From assembly GCA_900078775.1 (NCBI GenBank), contig LT549889.1, positions 2,294,001-2,358,000 of the forward strand: a stretch of 64,000 nucleotides of DNA. Direction: 5' to 3'. The position numbers and the translations under genes were made by a program. The stretch's first letter is position 1, and the number at the start of each line of letters is the position of its first letter. The notes under the pieces were generated by a model that was not told the DNA's origin, ran no database searches, and saw only the letters and a program-made list of their open reading frames with translations. Origin of the DNA: Mycolicibacterium aurum (lineage in GTDB: Bacteria > Actinomycetota > Actinomycetes > Mycobacteriales > Mycobacteriaceae). Below are positions 51,172 through 60,311 of the stretch, piece by piece.

Positions 51172-52734
51172 TCAGTCGGTGCGGGACGATTCGGGCACGC
51201 GTTCCTTCCCGGTCAACGGATCCCGGGTCTCCCAGAAGGTGGCACCCACGATGCCCAGCGGGATCGGGTCGAACGTCGGGTCGAGGCCCTGTTTCTGCTG
51301 GCGTTCGTAATCACGCAGCGCCTTGTAGGCGGGCTGCTGCAGGATCAGGATGCCGACGATGTTGAGCCAGGCCATCAATCCGACGCCGATGTCGCCGAGG
51401 GTCCAGGCGTCCGATGCCGTCGACACCGCACCCATCACGCACGACAGCAGGATCAGCGCCTGCAGCGCCATGGTGAGGTCCGAGCCGACCGTCCCGCGGA
51501 TGACCGGCACCGGGATGGTCGACGACTTCCCCAGCAGGAAGCGCAGATTCGTCTCGGCCATGTAGTAGTAGGCGATGATCGTGGTGAAGCAGAAGAACGC
51601 CAGCGAGATCGCGATGAAGGTCGACCCGGCGCCGCTCCACAGCGAGTCGAAACCGACCTGGGCGTAGGCCGGGCCGACCTCCACGTCGGCGGGCAGCAGG
51701 CCACCCTCACCGATGACCGCCCCGTCGGCGGTGCCCCCGTCGAACACCCGGTAGGCGCCGGTGGACAGGATCAGAAAGCCCGTCGCCGAGCAGATGAACA
51801 GCGTGTCGACGTACACCGCGAAGGCCTGCACCAGGCCCTGTTTGGCCGGGTGGGACACCTCGGCGGCGGCCGCGGCGTGCGGGCCGCTGCCCTGGCCGGC
51901 CTCGTTGGAGTAGATCCCGCGCTTGACGCCCCACATCACCGCCGAACCGATGATGGCGCCGAAGCCGGCGTCGAGTCCGAACGCGCTGGAGAAGATCAGC
52001 GTCAGCACCTCGGGCAGGACGTCGATGTTGACGACGACGACGACCAGCGCCATCGCGATGTACACGATCGCCATGAACGGCACCACGATCGAGGCGAAGG
52101 CGGCGATGCGCTTGACCCCGCCGATGATGACGAAGGCCAGCACGATGACGGTGCCGACGGCGACCCACCACTTGGAGACGCCCCAGGCCGAGTTCATGGC
52201 CGAGGCCATCGAATTGGATTGCACGCTGGGCAGCAGCAGGCCGCAGGCCAGCACTGTGACGGCCGCGAAGAGCAGACCGTAGATCTTGAACACCGGCGCG
52301 GCCTTGGTGTGCGCCATCGCGCGACTCAGGTAGTAGGCCGGGCCGCCGCGGTACTCACCGGTCAGTGGATCACGGGTTTTGTAGATCTGGCCCAGCGTGC
52401 ACTCGACGAACGACGTCGACGCACCCAGGAAGGCCATCATCCACATCCAGAACAGCGCACCGGGCCCGCCGAACGCGATGGCCGTGGCCACTCCGGCGAT
52501 GTTGCCCGTCCCGACCCGGCCGGCCAGCGACATGGTCAGCGCCTGGAACGAGGAGACACCCGACGGTGACTTCTCGCCCTTGAGCATCAGCCGGATCATC
52601 TCCCGGACCTGACGCACCTGCACGAACCTGGACCGGATCGAGAAATAGACGCCGACCCCGAGACAGAGGTAGACGAGCGCGTTACTCCAGATATAACTGT
52701 TGAGGGTGTTGAGAGCATCAGACACGTATTGCAT
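51172..52734 (-). CDS. Alanine/glycine:cation symporter (AGCS family)
   Basis: This 520-residue membrane protein has about eleven hydrophobic segments and AGCS signatures such as SLAGRVGTGNIAGVATAIAF and GIYSNEAGQGSGPHAAAA. It should take up D/L-alanine or glycine with sodium or protons. The ATG has no obvious ribosome site; TTGACC about 50 bases upstream may be the promoter -35. It is divergent from the MFS gene at 52897. Confidence 0.92.
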   Translation of the reverse strand: MQYVSDALNTLNSYIWSNALVYLCLGVGVYFSIRSRFVQVRQVREMIRLMLKGEKSPSGVSSFQALTMSLAGRVGTGNIAGVATAIAFGGPGALFWMWMMAFLGASTSFVECTLGQIYKTRDPLTGEYRGGPAYYLSRAMAHTKAAPVFKIYGLLFAAVTVLACGLLLPSVQSNSMASAMNSAWGVSKWWVAVGTVIVLAFVIIGGVKRIAAFASIVVPFMAIVYIAMALVVVVVNIDVLPEVLTLIFSSAFGLDAGFGAIIGSAVMWGVKRGIYSNEAGQGSGPHAAAAAEVSHPAKQGLVQAFAVYVDTLFICSATGFLILSTGAYRVFDGGTADGAVIGEGGLLPADVEVGPAYAQVGFDSLWSGAGSTFIAISLAFFCFTTIIAYYYMAETNLRFLLGKSSTIPVPVIRGTVGSDLTMALQALILLSCVMGAVSTASDAWTLGDIGVGLMAWLNIVGILILQQPAYKALRDYERQQKQGLDPTFDPIPLGIVGATFWETRDPLTGKERVPESSRTD

Positions 52735-52896
52735 CGTTTCAAAGGCACAAGCCTCCGGTGTTAACTATGGGTCAATGCGCGTTACGTAATTTCACGCGCG
52801 GAATCCGCCGCGGTCCGTGACGATCGGACGAATCCATGACAATGTGATCCGGCCCTGTAAAGCTGCACGGAAACTTGATCATCCCCGGAGGAACAG
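52735..52896. promoter_or_regulatory. Divergent promoter region between symporter and MFS genes
   Basis: This 162-base gap contains a short palindrome TTACGTAA (52784-52791) within GCGCGTTACGTAATTTCACG and a minus-strand TTGACC. Both flanking transporters must be transcribed from here, but I cannot place their -10 elements with confidence. Confidence 0.3.
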
Positions 52897-54186
52897 ATGA
52901 CGACACCGGCGGCGGCCGAGCTTGAGCCCCTGGACACGCACGGGCCGCGCCGGGCCTGGGCCGCGGTGGCGGTGCTCGCACTGGTCGGCACCCTCAACTA
53001 TGTCGACCGTTTCCTGCCCGGGGTGCTCGCCGAGCCGATCAAGCAGGATTTGGCGTTGTCCGACACCGCAATCGGGGTCATCAACGGTTTCGGCTTCCTG
53101 ATCGTCTACGCGGTGCTGGGGATCGTGATCGCCCGCATCGCCGACCGCGGCATGTTCGGCGCCGTCATCGCGGGCTGCCTGACGTTGTGGGGCACCATGA
53201 CCATGCTCGGCGGCGCGGTGCAGTCCGGGTTCCAACTCGCCCTCACCCGGGTCGGTGTGGCGGTCGGCGAGGCCGGCAGCAGCCCGGCCGCGCACGCCTA
53301 CGTCGCCCGCAACTTCATCCCGGAGCGCCGGTCGGCGCCGCTGGCGGTGATCACCATGTCCATCCCGCTGGCCAGTGCCGCCAGCCTGCTCGGCGGCGGC
53401 CTGCTCGCCGAGAGCCTCGGCTGGCGAACGGCTTTCGTGGTGATGGGCGGCATCAGCGTGCTGCTCGCCCCGCTGGTGTTGTGGGTGGTCGGCAGCCGCC
53501 AGACGTTGCCCGCCCCGCCGGCGCCCGAACGCGTCGCCGCGGTCAACTGGTGGGACCTGCTGCGCAAACCCAGCTTCCTGGCCATGGTCGGCGGCACCGC
53601 GCTGATCTCGGCGGCCGGATACTCACTGACCACCTTCGCCCCGGCGTTCCTGATGCGCACCCGCGGCATGTCGCTCGGCGAGGTCGGCATCGAGTACGGC
53701 CTGGCCACCGGCCTCACCGGGGTGCTGGGGCTACTCATCGTCGGCCGGATCGCCGACCGGCTGGCCGCCCGGGATCCGCGCTGGCTGCTGTGGATCGTGG
53801 TGGCGCTGACCGCACTGCTGCTGCCCGCCTCGACGCTGGCGTTCGTGGTCGAGAGCAAGGCGGCCTGCGTCTGGCTGCTGGCGCTGGGCTACGTCATCGG
53901 CACCGCGTATCTGGCCCCGTCCATCGCGGCCATCCAGCGCCTGGTGCCGCCCGAGCAGCGCGCGACGGCCTCGGCGATCTTCCTGTTCTTCAACGCCACG
54001 CTCGGCTCGATCGGCCCGTTCCTGACCGGCGTGATCAGCGATGCGCTGACCGCCGAGCTGGGCCCGCAGGCGCTGGGCCGGGCCCTGCTGCTGCTGGTCC
54101 CGGCGATGCAGCTGGTGGCGCTGGGCTGTTACGCGCTGGCCGCCCGCTACTACCGGCGCGACATCGTCGAGGAACCCGCAACCTGA
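52897..54186 (+). CDS. MFS transporter, Spinster-like
   Basis: This 429-residue protein has twelve predicted membrane helices and the opening LNYVDRFLPGVLAEPIKQDL and GEAGSSPAAHAYVARNF, typical of Spinster-like and related anion/lipid MFS carriers. GGAGG lies 6 bases before the ATG. The substrate is unknown. Its last 37 bases overlap the end of the convergent gene at 54150. Confidence 0.87.
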   Translation: MTTPAAAELEPLDTHGPRRAWAAVAVLALVGTLNYVDRFLPGVLAEPIKQDLALSDTAIGVINGFGFLIVYAVLGIVIARIADRGMFGAVIAGCLTLWGTMTMLGGAVQSGFQLALTRVGVAVGEAGSSPAAHAYVARNFIPERRSAPLAVITMSIPLASAASLLGGGLLAESLGWRTAFVVMGGISVLLAPLVLWVVGSRQTLPAPPAPERVAAVNWWDLLRKPSFLAMVGGTALISAAGYSLTTFAPAFLMRTRGMSLGEVGIEYGLATGLTGVLGLLIVGRIADRLAARDPRWLLWIVVALTALLLPASTLAFVVESKAACVWLLALGYVIGTAYLAPSIAAIQRLVPPEQRATASAIFLFFNATLGSIGPFLTGVISDALTAELGPQALGRALLLLVPAMQLVALGCYALAARYYRRDIVEEPAT

Positions 54187-54569
54187 ATCTGGCGAAACTC
54201 GCCAGGTCGTCGCGTCGCACCCCACAGCCCCACCCCGATCCCGATCACCGCGCCGCCGAGGCCGATCATCCGCTGGGCACGCGGCATCCGGTGGTGCACG
54301 CCGGCACCGCCGAGCAGGTCGGCGGCGTCGGCCCCGCCGGAGGCGAGGAACCAACCGCGGGTGTCCTTACCGCGCGCCCCGGCGGCCAGCAGCAGCCCAC
54401 CGATCAGGGCGTCGCGGTACCCCATCGAGCGCAGCAGCAGTTGCGCCGTAGGGTCGGGGGTGTCCGGTGACCCCCACAGCCGGTTGGCCTTGACCGGGTC
54501 GACGAGAAACGAGACACCGGAAGCCAATCGGATACTGCCCGCCACCAGGGCCGCACGGTCGATCGCCAT
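54150..54569 (-). CDS. Small predicted membrane protein (DUF4267-like)
   Basis: This 139-residue protein has three to four hydrophobic segments ([48 protein letters not shown]) and a basic tail. It resembles small membrane proteins of the DUF4267 type, of unknown function. TAGGCT (54577-54582) lies 7 bases before the ATG, supporting this start. A long in-frame extension antisense to the isocitrate lyase gene is rejected. Confidence 0.72.
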   Translation of the reverse strand: MAIDRAALVAGSIRLASGVSFLVDPVKANRLWGSPDTPDPTAQLLLRSMGYRDALIGGLLLAAGARGKDTRGWFLASGGADAADLLGGAGVHHRMPRAQRMIGLGGAVIGIGVGLWGATRRPGEFRQIQVAGSSTMSRR

Positions 54570-54604
54570 GGTCGGCAGCCTAGGACGCGCCATCAGGCGG
54601 GCGC

Positions 54605-54616
54605 GTGCAATTGCAC
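54605..54616. promoter_or_regulatory. Perfect palindrome GTGCAATTGCAC upstream of the isocitrate lyase gene
   Basis: This perfect 12-base palindrome is 68 bases upstream of the lyase ATG, with a GATAAT -10-like element at 54646-54651 and GAGGAG close to the start. RamB- and PrpR-type regulators of mycobacterial isocitrate lyases bind TTTGCAAA-like sites, which share the TGCA half-sites, but the match is only partial. Confidence 0.4.
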
Positions 54617-54683
54617 CAACTGGGTCCGGCGCACGCCCGGCACCGCGATAATCAAGGAACCCGAGCTCGAAGAGGAGCAGAAG

Positions 54684-56981
54684 ATGGCCAAGAGGGCAGC
54701 AGCAGCCGACGCCGCCACACCCGAGCAGGACTTCGAACGGGATGTGGCCGCCACCCAGGAGTATTTCGACAGCCCTCGGTTCGAGGGGATCACCCGGCTC
54801 TACTCGGCCCGCCAGGTCGCCGAGCAGCGCGGCACCATCGCCACGGACTATCCGGTGGCCCGCGAGGCCGCCGCGGCGTTCCACCCGCGGCTGCGGGAGC
54901 TGTTCGCCCAGAAGAAGAGCATCACCACCTTCGGCCCGTACTCCCCCGGGCAGGCCGTGACGATGAAGCGGATGGGCATCGAGGGCATCTATCTGGGTGG
55001 CTGGGCCACCTCGGCCAAGGGGTCGATCAGTGAGGATCCCGGGCCCGACCTGGCCAGCTACCCGCTCAGCCAGGTGCCCGAGGAGGCGGCCGGTCTGGTG
55101 CGTGCGCTGCTCACCGCCGACCGTAACCAGCAGTACCTGCGCCTGAAGATGACCCCCGAGCAACGGGCGGCCACCCCGGCGGTGGACTACCGGCCGTTCA
55201 TCATCGCCGACGCCGACACCGGTCACGGCGGTGATCCGCACGTGCGCAACCTGATTCGCCGTTTCGTGGAGGCCGGCGTGCCGGGGTACCACATCGAGGA
55301 CCAGCGGCCGGGCACCAAGAAGTGCGGCCATCAGGGCGGCAAGGTGCTCGTCCCCTCCGACGAGCAGATCAAGCGGCTCAACACCGCGCGGTTCCAGCTC
55401 GACATCATGCGGGTGCCCGGCATCATCGTGGCCCGCACAGATGCCGAGGCCGCCAACCTGATCGACAGCCGGGCCGACGAGCGCGACCAGCCGTTCCTGC
55501 TCGGCGCCACGAATCTCAAGATCCCGCCGTACAAATCGTGCTTCCTGGCGATGTCGCGGCACTTCTACACCCTCGGCGTCAAGGAGGTCAACGGGCACCT
55601 GCTCTACGCGCTGCCCGAGGGCGAGTACGCCGCGGCGGAGGCCTGGCTGGAGACCCAAGGCGTCCTGGCCGACATCGCCACCGCGGCCGCGGACTACAAG
55701 AGCGATCCCGGCCAGTCCATCGACGCCCTGTTCGACGGGGTGGAGTCGCGGTTCGTGGAGGCCTGGCAGAACGACGCCGGGTTGGAGACCTACGGGGACG
55801 CGGTCGCCGAGCTGCTGGAGTTCCGGGAGCGTGAGGGCGAGAAGGCGGACATGAGCGCCGCCGAGTGGCGGGAGTTCGCCAAGACGGCCTCGCTGTACGC
55901 GGCCCGCGGCAAGGCCAAGGAACTCGGCGCCGACGTGGCCTGGGATCCGGAGCGGGTCAAGACCCCGGAGGGCTACTACCAGATCCGCGGCGGGATTCCG
56001 TACGCCATCGCCAAGTCGCTGGCCGCCGCCCCGTTCGCCGACATCCTGTGGATGGAGACCAAGACCGCCGATCTGGCCGACGCCCGCGAGTTCGCGACCG
56101 CGATCCACGCCGTCTACCCGGACAAGATGCTGGCCTACAACCTGTCCCCGTCGTTCAACTGGGACACCACCGGCATGAGTGACGACGAGATGCGGGCCTT
56201 CCCCGAGGAGATCGGCAAGCTCGGCTTCGTCTTCAACTTCATGACCTACGGTGGGCACCAGATCGACGGTGTGGCCGCCGAGGAGTTCGCCACCGCGCTG
56301 CTGCAGGACGGCATGCTGTCGCTGGCCCGGCTGCAGCGCAAGATGCGTCTGGTCGAATCCCCTTACCGCACACCGCAAACCCTGGTGGGCGGGCCGCGCA
56401 GCGACGCCGCACTGGCCGCCTCGTCGGGGCGTACCGCGACCACCAAGAGCATGGGCAAGGGATCCACCCAGCATCAGCACCTGGTGCAGACCGAGGTGCC
56501 GCGCAAGCTGCTGGAGGAATGGCTGGCGGTGTGGAGCGAGCACTACCAGCTCGGCGAGACGCTGCGGGTGCAGCTACGGCCGCGCCGCGCCGGTTCGGAT
56601 GTGCTGGAGCTCGGCATCTACGGCGACGGTGACGACAAGCTGGCCGACGTCATCGTCGACCCGATCAAGGACCGGCACGGCCGCAACATCCTGACGGTGC
56701 GCGACCAGAACACCTACGCGGAGAAAATGCGCAAGAAGCGTCTGATGGACGTCATCCACCTGTGGCTAATCCACCGGTTCAAGCCGGAGATCGTGTACTA
56801 CGTGACACCCACCGAGGACAACATTTACCAGACCGAGAAGATGAAGAAGCACGGCATCTTCAGCAACGTCTACCAGGAGGTCGGCGAGATCATCGTCGCC
56901 GACGTGAATCAGGACCGCATCGACGAGCTGCTGGCCCCGGACCGGAAGGCGCTGGGCAAGCTGATCCGCAAGGAGGACTGA
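54684..56981 (+). CDS. aceA2: Isocitrate lyase, large ICL2 type
   Basis: This 765-residue enzyme splits isocitrate to succinate and glyoxylate (glyoxylate shunt) and in mycobacteria also serves the methylcitrate cycle. The catalytic motif KKCGHQGGK with the active-site cysteine is intact, with [10 protein letters not shown] and IEDQ binding the metal. The length and the C-terminal extra domain (about 600-765) mark it as ICL2 rather than the 430-residue ICL1. The ATG has GAGGAGCAG 6 bases upstream. A palindrome at 54605-54616 is a candidate operator. Confidence 0.95.
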   Translation: MAKRAAAADAATPEQDFERDVAATQEYFDSPRFEGITRLYSARQVAEQRGTIATDYPVAREAAAAFHPRLRELFAQKKSITTFGPYSPGQAVTMKRMGIEGIYLGGWATSAKGSISEDPGPDLASYPLSQVPEEAAGLVRALLTADRNQQYLRLKMTPEQRAATPAVDYRPFIIADADTGHGGDPHVRNLIRRFVEAGVPGYHIEDQRPGTKKCGHQGGKVLVPSDEQIKRLNTARFQLDIMRVPGIIVARTDAEAANLIDSRADERDQPFLLGATNLKIPPYKSCFLAMSRHFYTLGVKEVNGHLLYALPEGEYAAAEAWLETQGVLADIATAAADYKSDPGQSIDALFDGVESRFVEAWQNDAGLETYGDAVAELLEFREREGEKADMSAAEWREFAKTASLYAARGKAKELGADVAWDPERVKTPEGYYQIRGGIPYAIAKSLAAAPFADILWMETKTADLADAREFATAIHAVYPDKMLAYNLSPSFNWDTTGMSDDEMRAFPEEIGKLGFVFNFMTYGGHQIDGVAAEEFATALLQDGMLSLARLQRKMRLVESPYRTPQTLVGGPRSDAALAASSGRTATTKSMGKGSTQHQHLVQTEVPRKLLEEWLAVWSEHYQLGETLRVQLRPRRAGSDVLELGIYGDGDDKLADVIVDPIKDRHGRNILTVRDQNTYAEKMRKKRLMDVIHLWLIHRFKPEIVYYVTPTEDNIYQTEKMKKHGIFSNVYQEVGEIIVADVNQDRIDELLAPDRKALGKLIRKED

Positions 56982-56998
56982 TCCGCTCACGGCGTGGC

Positions 56999-57032
56999 TT
57001 CAGTTCGGCGGTCCCACCGCCGCCGAACTGAA
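56999..57032 (+). terminator. Hairpin after the isocitrate lyase gene
   Basis: TTCAGTTCGGCGG (56999-57011) and CCGCCGAACTGAA (57020-57032) form a perfect 13-base stem with an 8-base loop, 18 bases after the stop. Its top strand resembles the second hairpin at 57062-57110. Confidence 0.65.
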
Positions 57033-57061
57033 ACCCGGTAGGTCCTGAGATCAAATCCCGT

Positions 57062-57110
57062 CCCAGGCTTCAGTTTCGCCGCGGCTCGTCTCGCGACGCT
57101 GAATCCTGGG
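57062..57110 (-). terminator. Second hairpin, facing the convergent lipoprotein gene
   Basis: CCCAGGCTTCAG (57062-57073) and CTGAATCCTGGG (57099-57110) pair at 11 of 12 positions around a 25-base loop rich in CG. It lies 8 bases from the end of the minus-strand gene at 57118 and likely stops transcription from that side. Confidence 0.5.
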
Positions 57111-57117
57111 ATGGGCG

Positions 57118-59438
57118 TCAGCCGCCGAGCACTCCCAGGTCGAGGAACACCGTCTCCCCGTTGGCATCGTCGAGGCCGTCGTTGTCGGTGACGACGTAGC
57201 CGTGCCCGTTGCCGGCGACGGTGAAGCCCTCGACCTTCTCCTGCACGAACCCGTTGGTGGCCGCCAGGTCCGGGAGCAGATCGCGAACCAGCTTCTTGGC
57301 CAACACCTTCGGTGCGGCCGCGCCGCTCACGCCGTCCTCGGTGGGCAGGTCCACCCGGTAGATCGCCTTGATTCGGGCGTCGGGACCGTTGAGCTTGTCA
57401 CGTTCGAGCACCAGCAGTGCACCGTCGTGGACGGTGATCTCGGACAGTCCGATCCAGTCGCCGTCGGTGTCGGTGGACTCCAGCGGGTAGCCGTACCACT
57501 GCCAGGACTTCTGCGTCCGGTCGAAGCGGCCCAGCCGCGCAACCCCGGCCGGGTCGGAATCCAGCTCGCGCTGCAGCGCCACCCAGACGGTATCCCCCTC
57601 CACGGCAACACCTTCCAGGCCCTGCCCGCCGAGTTCGGCGGCGATCTCGGCGGGCAGTTGCACCCGCTCGGTGACGGCGCCGTCGGTGCCGACGTAGACG
57701 AGTTCGTTCCCGGGCCCTTCCTCCCCCTCGACGGCGAGCAGGAAGCCGTCCGGCAACGCGGCGATCCCCTCGACGTCGAGGGTGACGGGCTCCCCGTTCT
57801 CGGTGACGACGAGTTCGCTGTCGATCAGGGCGGGCGTCACCGATGCGTCGACGCCGAGGATGCGGGCCGGGCCGTAGGCGCCGTCGGTGGCGGTGAACAG
57901 CCGGGCCGGCGCGTCCGGGTCGGCGGACAGCGCGCCGAGTGCACCCCAGCCGATCGGGGTGCCGTCGATGTCGCCGGACACGATCGACGGGAACGCCGGT
58001 CTGCCGCCGGCCCCCGCATGGGCCTCGCCGTATCCGTAGACGGTGACCGAGGCGCGCACCCCGTCCTCGGCGTCATCGGATTCCGAGGAGATGACCAGCA
58101 GATCGCGCGCCGGGACGGCCAGCACTCCCTCGGGGCCCGGCGTGGTGGGCAGGATCTGCCGGAACACCGGGGCCGCCGGGTCGCTGACATCGTAGGCCGC
58201 GACGAAATTGCTGCGTTCGGAGGCAATCAATGCCGTTGGCCGGCCGCCGATCTCGGTGATCGCCAGGCCCTCGGGTTCGGGCCCCTTGGCGTCCGCGCGG
58301 CTCTCGATGTGCAGACCGGTGCGCACCGCGAGTTGTTCGACGGAGTTCCCGGCGTCCCAGACCACCTCGCCGGTCGCGGCGTCGAAGATCGTCCAGCCGC
58401 GGGTGCCGCCCTTCCAGTCCCCCTCGTTGGCGGTCGCCAGGTGATCGTCACCGATCCAGCCGATGGCGTCCGGTTCCCGCGGCACCGCCGGGATGGACCC
58501 GCTCTGGTCCAGGGTGCCGTCTTCGGCGGTGTCGATCCCGTCGACGGCCTGGCTGCCCGCGCTGAAGATGGTGCTCACCGCGCCGGTCTTGCCGTCGATG
58601 ACGGCGATGCCGTTGTTCTCCTGCAGGGTCAGCGCAACCTGCCCGCGGGAATTGATGCTGACGAATTCGGGCTCCAGATCCTCCGGGGCGTCCAGCCCCG
58701 CCGCGCGGGCCTGCGCCACGTCGAGATCGACCCTGCGCGCGGTCCACGCCGTCGGCGCCCCGGCCAGGGTGAGCAGCTGCAGGAATCCGGTGGGCGGCTG
58801 CGGCAGATCCCCCTCCGCACCGCCGGCCGGGGTGAACTCCTCGTCGCGCTGGTTCTCCATGGCGATCGCGGCGAAGGAACCGTCCGGGCTGACGGCGACG
58901 GAGTCGGGTTGGCCGCCGAGGTCGATGCTGTGCACCCGGGTGCGGTCGGCGACGCGGATCACGTCGACGCGCCCGGACGGGTGGTCGAAGTCCCCACCGG
59001 TGCTGTCGATCACGACGAGCACGAACTCGCCGACCGCGGCCACCGACGTGGGCTGGTCGTCGGCGTGTCCGAGTTCGGCCAGCGAGAGCGTGCCCAGCCC
59101 AGCAGGTTTGGACGCGTCGCGGATGTCGAGGAAGCCGATGCGCTTGGCGGCGGCGTCGGTGTAGACGAGGGTGTTGCCGTCGGGGGTGATCGTCGAGATC
59201 TCGGCGACCGTCTCGGTGGCGGGGTCCGCACCGGCCGGGCGGTTGAGGTACACCGGGTAGGTGGCCAGCCGGTGGTAGCGCTGCGCGTCCGGCAGGTTCC
59301 AGTCGATCGGCGAGGTCGCCCCTGCACCTGCGGCGCGGGTGTGGCGGCGTCGTCCTTCGATGCGCCGGACGAGCAGGCGGACGCGAGTAGTGCGGTGGCT
59401 GCGGCTACTGCCGTCACTCGACTCCGGTTCGACGTCAT
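57118..59438 (-). CDS. Exported phytase-like esterase lipoprotein; signal peptide displaced by a frameshift
   Basis: The main frame gives a beta-propeller-like exported protein (VAAVGEFVLVVIDSTGGDFD, DSVAVSPDGSFAAIAMENQ) with a C-terminal phytase-like esterase block (ATNGFVQEKVEGFTVAG then VVTDNDGLDDANGETVF). The signal peptide with lipobox (MTSNRSRVTAVAAATALLAS then ACSSG) starts at 59438 in another frame. One extra base in the run at 59319-59322 joins them as QVQGATSPIDWNLPDAQRYH, a lipoprotein of about 773 residues. Phosphate-ester or lipid hydrolysis at the cell surface is plausible, not shown. Confidence 0.78.
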
Positions 59439-59616
59439 GCGGGCCCCTGTTCAGTTGGCGGTGAAAGTCGAGTGATCTTGACCAAAGCGGATGAACGTCA
59501 GGCAACGCGCACATGGCCGGAAAACGGGCGGTGGGAGTCCGGTGGATGCCCGCCGCGCAACATGAGCTCGTCGAGATTGCCGTCCTCCCCTCGATCGGCC
59601 CTTTAGAGTGCTCTGC

Positions 59617-60288
59617 GTGAGCAAGAACAGGTCAGCCGCGAACCGTGGCCGGTGGCTGGCCGTCATTGTCTCCGTCGCCGTCTCCGGTGCGGCGCTCTAC
59701 GCCCAGAACGCCATGCCGCGGCCCGCCGAACACCCCGGCGCCACCGCGGCCGAACACGGCCCCGAGCACGCACCCGACGCGCCGCTGCTGCCCACCAACG
59801 CCGCGCAGGCCCCGACCGAGGCCGAGCTGCTGGCGGTGAGCGCCCCGGTGGACACCCGGGTGCTCGACTTCCCGTTGGCCACCGGGGTGGCCCCCGAGGG
59901 CGGCCTGCAGACCAAGACGATCTGGGTGGCCCGGGCGATCAGCATGATGTACCCGGAGATCACCACCATCGGCGGCTACCGGCAGGATGCGCTGAAGTGG
60001 CACCCCAACGGTCTGGCCATCGACGTGATGATCCCGAACCACAACAGCGACGAGGGCATCGCGCTCGGCAACCAGATCGCCGGGCTGGCGCTGGCCAACG
60101 CCGAGCGCTGGGGCGTAATCCACGTCATCTGGCGGCAGGGCTTCTATCCCGGTATCGGCGCGCCGAGCTGGACCGCGGACTACGGCTCGGAGACGCTGAA
60201 CCACTTCGACCATGTGCACATCGCGACCGATGGGGGCGGTTACCCCACCGGCCGCGAGTCCTACTACCTGGGTTCGATGAAGCCCTGA
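59617..60288 (+). CDS. Exported M15-type (ARB_07466-like) peptidase-fold protein
   Basis: This 223-residue protein has an uncleaved or cleaved N-terminal hydrophobic segment (about 13-32), a Pro/Ala linker and a C-terminal domain with HPNGLAIDVMIP and HFDHVHIAT. The His...Asp and HxH pattern is that of zinc D-Ala-D-Ala carboxypeptidases of the M15 type. It may act on peptidoglycan or be a non-catalytic binder. TAGAGT (59604-59609) lies 7 bases before the GTG, favouring this start over the GTG at 59608. Two tandem copies of GGTTCGATGAAGCCCT mark its 3' end (about 60270-60314). Confidence 0.8.
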   Translation: MSKNRSAANRGRWLAVIVSVAVSGAALYAQNAMPRPAEHPGATAAEHGPEHAPDAPLLPTNAAQAPTEAELLAVSAPVDTRVLDFPLATGVAPEGGLQTKTIWVARAISMMYPEITTIGGYRQDALKWHPNGLAIDVMIPNHNSDEGIALGNQIAGLALANAERWGVIHVIWRQGFYPGIGAPSWTADYGSETLNHFDHVHIATDGGGYPTGRESYYLGSMKP

Positions 60289-60311
60289 CGGGCCAGCGGT
60301 TCGATGAAGCC

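Noticed and set aside
54570..56543. Long minus-strand extension of the small membrane protein gene
   Set aside because: It lies antisense to the isocitrate lyase gene; the protein-like part begins at 54569, which has its own -10 element.
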